From positions 6,930,001-6,994,000 of the forward strand of contig NZ_CP088014.1 in the NCBI RefSeq assembly GCF_021044685.1: a stretch of 64,000 nt of DNA, read 5' to 3'. Positions 57,928 through 64,000 of the stretch are shown one piece after another. Position 1 is the stretch's first letter, and every line of letters starts with the position of its first letter. The notes under the pieces are model-generated. The model saw nothing but the letters and a program-made list of their open reading frames with translations, was not told where the DNA came from and made no database searches. The DNA comes from Bradyrhizobium daqingense. Its GTDB lineage: Bacteria > Pseudomonadota > Alphaproteobacteria > Rhizobiales > Xanthobacteraceae. The translations under genes were made by a program, and so were the position numbers.

Positions 57928-59154
57928 ATGAGTAAATTTACGCTAAGTCGACGAACGCTGCTTGCCGGCGCGTCCGGCACGCTGATCGCGTCTCGCGCCT
58001 GGGCCCAGCAACCTGCGGAAGTGAGGGTCGGACTCCTAGTGCCGATCTCCGGCATGTACGCCCGCCCGGGTACCGTGATGCGTCACGGCGCCGAGATGGC
58101 GGTCGAACACATCAACGCGCAAGGCGGCATCAAGGCGCTTGGCGGCGCCAAGCTGAAGCTCGTGGTGCTCGATTCCGGCGACTCCACCGAGAAGGCCAAG
58201 AACGCGGCCCAGCGCATGGTCGCGCAGGAGAGCGATCTGGTCGCGGCCAGCGGCGCCTATCTGTCGTCGTTCACGCTCGCGGTGACCGAGGTCACCGAAC
58301 GTGCCAACTTGCCCGTCCTCACCCTCTCCTACTCTGACCTGATCACGGATCGCGGCTTCAAATACGTGTTCCAGACCTCGGCCACGGCAGGCTCGCAGGC
58401 CCGTCAGGCCTTGCCGCAGATTATCAAGCTGGCGGAAACGGCGTCGGGCAAACGGCCGAAGACGGTCGCGATCCTCACCGACAACACGGCCGCGTCGATC
58501 GCCTCGGCGAAATCGATGCGCGAAGGCCTCTTGGCAGAGAACCAACTGCAACTGATCGTCGACGAGACGTTCACTCCGCCGCTGGCGGACGCGACATCGC
58601 TGGTGCAGAGGATCCGCTCGGCCAAGCCCGATCTGCTCTTCTTCCTGCCGACTGTTATCTCCGATGCCAAGCTACTGCTCGAGAAGATGAACGAGTTCGG
58701 TCTCGGCCAGGGCAAGATCCCGACGATCTCATTCGGCATCGCAATCGCCGAGCCGGACATGCTGCAGACCGTGAGTCCCGAACTGCTCCAGGGGGTCCTT
58801 ACCTGCGTTGCGAGCTGGGGCGCCAAGGGCCACGAGGCGCTGATCGCGGAATTGAAGACGCGCGACAAGGAGCCGTGGATGACGCAGAACGCGATCTCCA
58901 CCTATGGCGACATGTGGGTGATTAAGGACGCGCTGGAGAAGGCCGGCAAGGCCGACCGGGTCGCCGTCGGCGAAGCCTTGCGCACGATGGATGCAGGCCC
59001 TTCAAAGTATTACCCGCTCGGTGAGATCAAGTTCGACGAGAAGGGCCGCCGCGTCGGCGCCGGGATGACCATCGTGCAGTGGCAATCCGGCGTACCGGTG
59101 ACGGTGTTCCCGCCCGAGCTCGCGCTGGCAAAGCCGTTCTGGCCCAAGAGCTAG
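57928..59154 (+). CDS. ABC transporter substrate-binding protein, copy 2
   Basis: The 408-residue paralog of the preceding protein has a twin-arginine signal (LSRRTLLAGASGTLIASRAWAQ) and the same fold (VRVGLLVPISGMYARPGTVMRHGAEM, INAQGGIKALGGAKLKLVVLD). It is highly similar to copy 1 along its full length, so it arose by tandem duplication. The ATG at 57928 has a strong GGGAGGAGG Shine-Dalgarno. Two binding proteins on one permease core widen the substrate range or differ in affinity. It is followed by the second CMD-family gene. Confidence 0.92.
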   Translation: MSKFTLSRRTLLAGASGTLIASRAWAQQPAEVRVGLLVPISGMYARPGTVMRHGAEMAVEHINAQGGIKALGGAKLKLVVLDSGDSTEKAKNAAQRMVAQESDLVAASGAYLSSFTLAVTEVTERANLPVLTLSYSDLITDRGFKYVFQTSATAGSQARQALPQIIKLAETASGKRPKTVAILTDNTAASIASAKSMREGLLAENQLQLIVDETFTPPLADATSLVQRIRSAKPDLLFFLPTVISDAKLLLEKMNEFGLGQGKIPTISFGIAIAEPDMLQTVSPELLQGVLTCVASWGAKGHEALIAELKTRDKEPWMTQNAISTYGDMWVIKDALEKAGKADRVAVGEALRTMDAGPSKYYPLGEIKFDEKGRRVGAGMTIVQWQSGVPVTVFPPELALAKPFWPKS

Positions 59155-59206
59155 GGTGAGGGCTGAGCTGAGAGCTGAACCGCCCCAAAGAGAAACGGAG
59201 AACAGA

Positions 59207-59587
59207 ATGGACAAGGCGACCTACGACCGCGGTCTCGAAATCCGCAAGAGCGTGCTCGGCAACGAGTTCGTCGACAAGGCGATCGCATCCGCGGACGACT
59301 TCAACCGGCCCATGCAGGATCTCACCACGGAGTATTGCTGGGGCTACGTCTGGGGGCGCGAAGGCCTAACGCGGAAGACTCGCAGCTTCCTCAATCTTGC
59401 GATGCTCTGCGCGCTCAACCGGCCGCACGAGCTGAAGACCCACGTCCGCGGCGCGCTCGCCAACGGCGCAACCCGCGAGGAGATCCGCGAGGTCTTCATG
59501 CAGGTCGCGATCTATTGCGGTGTGCCGGCCGGCGTGGACGCGTTCCGGAACGCGAAGGAAGTCTTTGCCGAGCTCGATAAGAAGTAG
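59207..59587 (+). CDS. Carboxymuconolactone decarboxylase family protein, copy 2
   Basis: I start at the ATG at 59207, with GGAGA upstream; 126 residues. The CMD fold matches copy 1 (48819-49208): TTEYCWGYVWGREGLTRKTRSFLNLAMLCALNRPHELKTH and GATREEIREVFMQVAIYCGVPAGVDAFRNAKEVFAEL. The paralogs lie in the two divergent units, so both arms of the set may act on the same or related intermediates. It follows the binding-protein gene by 52 nt and precedes an SDR gene by 15 nt. Confidence 0.9.
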   Translation: MDKATYDRGLEIRKSVLGNEFVDKAIASADDFNRPMQDLTTEYCWGYVWGREGLTRKTRSFLNLAMLCALNRPHELKTHVRGALANGATREEIREVFMQVAIYCGVPAGVDAFRNAKEVFAELDKK

Positions 59588-59602
59588 CGGAGCGCGGCTG
59601 CG

Positions 59603-60373
59603 ATGAAGAACAAATGGGCGCTCGTGACCGGTGCGACGGCAGGCCTTGGCCTCGCCGTGGCCGAGGGCCTGGCCGGCGCGGGGGCGAATATTGTCCTTCA
59701 TGATCTCGTTGCGCCGAAGCAGGCCGCGGACGATCTCCGCACCCGCTTCGGCGTCGAGGTCATCCCCGCCGCGGCCGACCTGGCCCGGCGCGACGCCATC
59801 GAGACCATGATGGCCGACCTGCTCGACCGATGCGGAGCCATCGATATTCTCGTCAACAACGCAGTTGTCAGGCATTTCTCGGCCATCGAACAGTTTCCAC
59901 CCGATCGCTGGGATCAGGCGCTCGCCGTGAACTTGTCAGCGCCGTTCCACCTGATCCGCCTTGCTTTGCCTGTCATGAAGCAGCGCGGCTGGGGCCGGAT
60001 CATCAACATGGGCTCGATCTATTCGAGCCGCGCGGTCGAGGACCGCATCGATTACGTTACCACCAAGACGGCGATTCTCGGCTTGACGCGCGCGGTGGCC
60101 ATCGAAACCGCCCGCAGCGGCATCACCTGCAACACTCTGTGCCCCGGCACGCTGCCCACGCCGGCAATCCTCAACAAGATCGCGACGAGCGCATCCAACA
60201 GCGATCGTCCGGTCGATGAGGTGACCCGAGAATATCTCGGCGAACGCCAACCGACGCAGCGCTTCGTTGGAATGGACGCCGTCGCGGCCATGGTCGTCTT
60301 TCTCTGTGGTCCCGCCGCGAACGATATCACCGGAGCCAGCCTGCCGATCGACGGCGGTTGGTCGGTCGCATGA
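59603..60373 (+). CDS. SDR-family oxidoreductase, copy 1
   Basis: The 256-residue classic SDR has TGATAGLG at 9-16, NNAVV at 85-89, Ser138 in NMGSIYSS, and Tyr151-x3-Lys155 in DYVTTKTAI. The C-terminal FLCGPAANDITGASLPIDGGWSVA is typical. It resembles 3-hydroxybutyrate or 3-oxoacyl-ACP reductase-like enzymes. It oxidises or reduces a hydroxyl/ketone of the imported compound or a product. The next SDR gene starts 25 nt downstream. Confidence 0.9.
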   Translation: MKNKWALVTGATAGLGLAVAEGLAGAGANIVLHDLVAPKQAADDLRTRFGVEVIPAAADLARRDAIETMMADLLDRCGAIDILVNNAVVRHFSAIEQFPPDRWDQALAVNLSAPFHLIRLALPVMKQRGWGRIINMGSIYSSRAVEDRIDYVTTKTAILGLTRAVAIETARSGITCNTLCPGTLPTPAILNKIATSASNSDRPVDEVTREYLGERQPTQRFVGMDAVAAMVVFLCGPAANDITGASLPIDGGWSVA

Positions 60374-60398
60374 GAACAATTTGAATGGGAGTTCTGCC

Positions 60399-61139
60399 AT
60401 GACTGAACAATCGGGCCAGACCGTCGTCCTGACCGGCGCTGCCGGCGGCATGGGGCGGGCCATCACCAAGGCGCTGCTGGACAGCGACCGCCGCGTCGTG
60501 CTGGTCGATCGCGACGCTGGGGCGCTGCAGGAACTCGCCGCCACGGGCGGCGACAAGGTGTTTCCGATCCAGCTGGATGTCAGCGATCCCAAGGACGTGG
60601 ATGGTCTGCCGGACGCCATTCCCAGTCATTTCAAGCCGGTCGATGTCCTCATCAACAATGCCGGACATGACATCGGCGGCCGGACGCGCTTCGACGCCGG
60701 GTCTGCCGACGATTGGTCCAACATCATCCAGACCAACCTGATCGGACTGATGCGCATCACGCGCGCTATTCTGCCGGATATGGTCCAGCGCAACGCCGGC
60801 CATATCGTCAACATCAGCTCGATCAACGCCGTACGTATCGTGCCTGATATGGCCGCCTACAGCACCAGCAAGGCGGGCGTGCACATGTTCACCGAGACTC
60901 TCAGGGGTGAGCTTGCCGAAACCGCGATTCGGGTCACCGAGCTTCAGCCCGGCCTTACCCGGACCAACATCATCCTGACCCGCTACCGCGGCGACAAGCA
61001 GAAGGAAAAGGACTATTTCGACCAGTTCAGAATGGCGCTCGAGCCGGCCGATATTGCCCGCTCGATCGTGTTCGCCCTGGACCAGCCTGCCCATGTTCAA
61101 ATTGCCGAAATGATGATTCTGCCTGTAAACCGGTACTAA
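60399..61139 (+). CDS. SDR-family oxidoreductase, copy 2
   Basis: I start at the ATG at 60399 (GGGAG upstream); 246 residues. It carries TGAAGGMG at 12-19, NNAGHD at 86-91, the catalytic Ser in NISSINAV, and Tyr154-x3-Lys158 in AYSTSKAG. The C-terminus QIAEMMILPVNRY is typical of YdfG/serine-dehydrogenase-like SDRs, which reduce or oxidise 3-hydroxyacids. It is different enough from copy 1 to be a separate step. The GntR-type regulator gene follows after 24 nt. Confidence 0.9.
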   Translation: MTEQSGQTVVLTGAAGGMGRAITKALLDSDRRVVLVDRDAGALQELAATGGDKVFPIQLDVSDPKDVDGLPDAIPSHFKPVDVLINNAGHDIGGRTRFDAGSADDWSNIIQTNLIGLMRITRAILPDMVQRNAGHIVNISSINAVRIVPDMAAYSTSKAGVHMFTETLRGELAETAIRVTELQPGLTRTNIILTRYRGDKQKEKDYFDQFRMALEPADIARSIVFALDQPAHVQIAEMMILPVNRY

Positions 61140-61163
61140 CTTTTCCCGAACCAGGGCCTGGAC

Positions 61164-61880
61164 ATGGAAAGACGTAGCGATTTGCAGTCGACACTCCGCA
61201 TCGAGGACGTCCCGACCGTCCGGGCGATGGTGGCGCAAAAGCTGCGCGAGGCGATCATGTCCGGGACGCTGAAGCCGGGTCAGCGTCTGGTCGAACGTGA
61301 GCTCTGCGAGATGATGGGCGTCAGCCGGCCCTCGATCCGGGAAGCGCTGCGCGCGCTGGAAGCCGACGGGCTGGTCAATACCGTCCCCCATCGCGGCCCC
61401 GTGGTTTCCACGATCAGCCTCGAGGAGGCCCGGCAGCTCTATGCGGCACGCGCGGTGCTCGAAGGCTTTGCCGGCCGCGAATGCGCGAGGCTTCACGATC
61501 CGGACGTGGCTCGCCGGATCGGGGAGGCTCTGACACGACTGAAGGCGGCCGCAGCCAAGCAGGACCTCGTCGGCTGCCTCGAAGCCAAGACCGAGTTTTA
61601 CGCCGCGCTAATCGGCGGCTGCCGCAACGCCTTCATCGAACGCGCGCTGAAGCCGCTGCACGACCGCATCCAGCTGCTGCGGATCACCTCGATGTCGCAA
61701 CCGAAGCGGATCAACAAGAGCTTGCGCGAGGTCACCGCCATCTGGCGCGCAATCCAGAGCGGCGATGCGGACCTCGCCGAGCGCTGCTGCGTGGACCATA
61801 TCAATGCGGCTGCGGTGGCCGCGCTCGACATGATCGAAAAATCGTCGGCGGCCAAGGAGGCGGCGGCTTCCGACGACTAG
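61164..61880 (+). CDS. GntR-family transcriptional regulator (FCD domain)
   Basis: The 238-residue protein has an N-terminal winged helix-turn-helix (about 20-85: REAIMSGTLKPGQRLVERELCEMMGVSRPSIREALRALEADGLV) and a C-terminal helical FCD ligand-binding domain (about 95-225) with acid- and His-containing helices. FCD regulators bind carboxylic acid effectors. It is encoded within the catabolic set and likely controls it through the TTGTCTGACAA site at 50689-50699. It probably acts as a repressor released by the substrate or an intermediate; this is an inference. Confidence 0.92.
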   Translation: MERRSDLQSTLRIEDVPTVRAMVAQKLREAIMSGTLKPGQRLVERELCEMMGVSRPSIREALRALEADGLVNTVPHRGPVVSTISLEEARQLYAARAVLEGFAGRECARLHDPDVARRIGEALTRLKAAAAKQDLVGCLEAKTEFYAALIGGCRNAFIERALKPLHDRIQLLRITSMSQPKRINKSLREVTAIWRAIQSGDADLAERCCVDHINAAAVAALDMIEKSSAAKEAAASDD

Positions 61881-61904
61881 AAAAATGCCGCCAGGGAGTG
61901 TTCG

Positions 61905-62879
61905 ATGCCGTATCTCGTACGATCGCTGATCCTATTTTTCCTGCTCTCTCCCTGTGGCGCGGCGATCGCGGATGACTATCCCAATCGGCCGGTCACGGTC
62001 ATCGTGCCCTTCTCCGCCGGCGGCCCCGGCGACGTCATCGCGCGCATCCTCGGCAGCGCCATGACCGCAACGCTGAAACAGTCCATCGTCATCGAGAATG
62101 TCGTCGGCGCCGGCGGCACGCTCGGCACCAACCGCGTCGCCAAGGCGGCCCCTGATGGCTACACGCTTCTGCTGATGCATGTCGGCCAGGCCACGGCCCC
62201 TGCCCTCTACGCCAAGCTGCCGTTTGATCCCGTCGGTGACTTCGCCCCGATCGGACTTGTCACCGACGTGCCGATGATCCTGGTAGCGCGGCCGAACTTT
62301 CCGGCCAAGGATCTCCGCGATCTGGTTACGACCGTTCGCAATTCCGGTGACAAGATCACCTTCGGCAATGTCGGTCTCGGCTCGGCCTCACAGCTCTGCG
62401 GCCTGATGTTCATGAGCACCACCGACACCAAGCTGACGCCGATCTACTACAAGGGCGGCGGACCTGCGTTGAACGACGTGATCGCCGGCCACATCGACGT
62501 CTATTGCGATCCCGCCACCGGCCCGACCCCTTACATTCAATCGAACACAATCAAGGGCTACGCGATCACCAGCAAGAAGCGGGTTGCGACCCTCCCGGAC
62601 GTGCCGACCTCCGCCGAGGCCGGTGTTCCGGCATTCGACGTGACGACCTGGTACGGTCTCTACGCGCCGCGCGGCACACCAAAGCCCGTGGTCGGCCAAC
62701 TCGTCAGCGCGCTGCAGACGGCGCTGAAGGATCCCGCGCTGGTCAGCCGCTTCGCCGAACTCAGCATGTCGCCGGTCGAACCCGAGCGCGCGACGCCGGA
62801 GGCACTCCAAGCCTTTCTGGAGGCGGAGACTGCTAAATGGGGAAAGATCATCAAGGCGGCGGGAATTTCGCCGCAATGA
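61905..62879 (+). CDS. Bug-family tripartite tricarboxylate transporter substrate-binding protein
   Basis: The 324-residue periplasmic protein starts with a signal (MPYLVRSLILFFLLSPCGAAIADDYPNRPVTVIVPFSAGGPGDVIARI). It has the Bug landmarks VENVVGAGGTLGTNRVAKAAPDGYTLL-type segment (about 65-90), GNVGLGSASQLCGLMF and PDVPTSAEAGVPAFDV. Bug proteins bind carboxylates such as citrate or aromatic acids. No TctA/TctB permease is present nearby, so it may act as an orphan receptor or feed a distant permease. It ends the plus-strand unit. Confidence 0.92.
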   Translation: MPYLVRSLILFFLLSPCGAAIADDYPNRPVTVIVPFSAGGPGDVIARILGSAMTATLKQSIVIENVVGAGGTLGTNRVAKAAPDGYTLLLMHVGQATAPALYAKLPFDPVGDFAPIGLVTDVPMILVARPNFPAKDLRDLVTTVRNSGDKITFGNVGLGSASQLCGLMFMSTTDTKLTPIYYKGGGPALNDVIAGHIDVYCDPATGPTPYIQSNTIKGYAITSKKRVATLPDVPTSAEAGVPAFDVTTWYGLYAPRGTPKPVVGQLVSALQTALKDPALVSRFAELSMSPVEPERATPEALQAFLEAETAKWGKIIKAAGISPQ

Positions 62880-63144
62880 GTCCCGGATGAGCATGTCGGC
62901 GCTATCAATCACACAGGAGCCTGAGAAGCCGCTGAGCGGACGACCGACCATAAAGTTCATCGGTCCACGGAGATTGACCGCTTCCGACAGGATCGACAGT
63001 CATTCCAGGGTAGTCACGCGGCGCCCCCACAATGAGGGCGATTTCCCCCCTTCACACCACCGCGACGCGTGCCTTGATTTTGCCGGCCACGTTGTCTGCA
63101 GCAGTGTCGATAGCGCCTCGGCATGGCAATGCCGAACCTGTCGT

Positions 63145-63780
63145 TTAGTAGAGCCTCGTACGATACCCTTCTTCCAGCGTCTTCTCGGCAACTTCTGTCT
63201 CGATGGCGGCGGTCTGCTCGGCGATGATCCGGCCGAGTGTCGGGAAGCTGTTGCGCTCGACCTGTGTCGCCGGGCTCCACAGTTTCGAGCGCATGAGCGC
63301 CTTGCCGCAGTGGAAGTAGGTCTCCTCGACATGGATTTTGAGCCCTATAATCGGGACGACGTTCTGCACCGCGAGCGGCGCCAGCAGCTCGGCATCCTGC
63401 GAGATCTCCGCGCGACCGTTGACCCGCAGGGTCTCGTTGATTCCGGGCACCATGAAGAGCAGGCCGATCCCCGCCGAGGCAATGATGTTGCCGAACGTGT
63501 CCACGCGATTGTTGCCGCGCCGGTCGGGAATCAGCAGCGTCTTGTCGTCGAGCACGGCAACGAAACCCGGTGCGTCGCCGCGAGGGCTTGCATCGGCGTG
63601 ACCGTGGCCGTCGCTCGTCGCGAGAACGAGGAAGGGGGACAGCGCGATGAAATCACGGCAGAACTTATCGAGATGATGGAGAACCTTCTTCTCGGCGATC
63701 AGGTTCACCTGCCCGAAATGCGCGCGCAGATCCTCTTTGGTCTTGACCGGCGGCCTGCCACCAGCCCCCTGATTATCCAT
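63145..63780 (-). CDS. Pyridoxamine 5'-phosphate oxidase family (FMN-binding split barrel) protein
   Basis: The 211-residue protein has the split-barrel pattern FLVLATSDGHGHADASPRGDAPGFVAVLDDKTLLIPDRRGNNRVDTFGNI, then LLFMVPGINETLRVNGRAEI. Motif order fits the PPOX-type flavoproteins that bind FMN and may reduce small molecules. The C-terminal tail (ERNSFPTLGRIIAEQTAAIE) is helical. It converges on the Bug-type gene. No close metabolic link to the catabolic set is visible. Confidence 0.85.
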   Translation of the reverse strand: MDNQGAGGRPPVKTKEDLRAHFGQVNLIAEKKVLHHLDKFCRDFIALSPFLVLATSDGHGHADASPRGDAPGFVAVLDDKTLLIPDRRGNNRVDTFGNIIASAGIGLLFMVPGINETLRVNGRAEISQDAELLAPLAVQNVVPIIGLKIHVEETYFHCGKALMRSKLWSPATQVERNSFPTLGRIIAEQTAAIETEVAEKTLEEGYRTRLY

Positions 63781-63873
63781 CTGCGAACCTCCTGTCTGGC
63801 GAACATCCCCCAGGTTCTATGAGCACGATCTTTTTGCAGGACCGCTGCACATCTCCCCTGGTGGGTGCTCGCG

Positions 63874-64000
63874 CTACTTCGCCTCGATTCCGCACCAGCT
63901 CGCGACGAATAGTGCAAGCGTCTTCGTGACCCGCTTCACTGATGCGAGGTCGACACGCTCATTGAAGCCGTGTGCGCCTTCCATTGTTGCGCCGAAGCAA
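63874..64000 (-). CDS. C-terminus of an M20-family peptidase/deacetylase (cut by right edge)
   Basis: On the minus strand the frame is open from the edge to a TAG at 63874-63876 and encodes 41 residues, CFGATMEGAHGFNERVDL... to ...WCGIEAK. The GAxxxGAHGxxE pattern near the end, followed by a helix, is typical of the C-terminus of M20 peptidases such as ArgE/DapE-like deacylases. The catalytic domain is outside the window. Confidence 0.6.
   Translation of the reverse strand, partial: CFGATMEGAHGFNERVDLASVKRVTKTLALFVASWCGIEAK

Noticed and set aside
1..64000. CRISPR arrays, rRNA genes, complete tRNA genes, integrase or transposase genes
   Set aside because: I looked for these and saw none; the only tRNA-related sequence is the truncated tRNA-Lys.

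Overview
The window reads as a chromosomal segment of a high-GC alphaproteobacterium, most likely Bradyrhizobium or a close relative. This rests on the long exopolysaccharide (EPS) locus with very AT-rich intergenic islands, the two HvrA-like H-NS proteins, the HAAT-family transport genes with an in-frame LivM-LivG fusion, and several small proteins of a Bradyrhizobium type. The genus is an inference; no marker gene is present.

Positions 1-32213 form a Wzx/Wzy-type polysaccharide locus. The minus-strand run from 16151 down to the left edge encodes UDP-ManNAcA synthesis (wecB, wecC), a WecG/TagA/CpsF transferase, a WbpB/WbpD/WbpE-like set for a 3-amino sugar uronate, a flippase, an epimerase, a second aminotransferase, three glycosyltransferases, a 2OG-Fe(II) oxygenase, a polymerase-like membrane protein and a cut-off beta-helix protein. 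A second minus-strand run (25833 to 17239) carries rmlC-rmlB-rmlD-rmlA, a small unknown protein, a type I secretion ABC transporter and adaptor, and an unknown protein. Plus-strand genes add a glycosyltransferase, a GumC/Wzc-type tyrosine autokinase, a second polymerase-like protein and the priming polyprenyl-phosphate sugar transferase.

Positions 32284-47164 are accessory. They hold two divergent H-NS paralogs, a compact operon (80-aa protein, PqqD-HprK-like fusion kinase, nucleotidyltransferase) under a perfect AT-rich palindrome, a secreted Cys/His protein, a 1889-aa multidomain protein with four DUF4082 and four cadherin-like modules, a CobW-type GTPase, a 41-aa membrane protein with a decayed second copy, and small unknown proteins. 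At 47521-47565 lies the 3' 45 nt of a tRNA-Lys(CUU) gene without its 5' part, which looks like an integrative-element attachment scar.

Positions 47998-64000 differ in character: dense, with few AT-rich spacers. Divergent transcription units around a TTGTCTGACAA palindrome carry two MmgE/PrpD proteins, two carboxymuconolactone-decarboxylase-family proteins, an MBL-fold lactonase-like hydrolase, a 3-hydroxyisobutyrate-dehydrogenase-like enzyme, a complete branched-chain-type ABC transporter with two tandem binding proteins, two SDRs, a GntR/FCD regulator and a Bug-type binding protein. Together they suggest uptake and catabolism of an unidentified organic acid or lactone. A PPOX-family flavoprotein and the C-terminus of an M20-type peptidase close the window.
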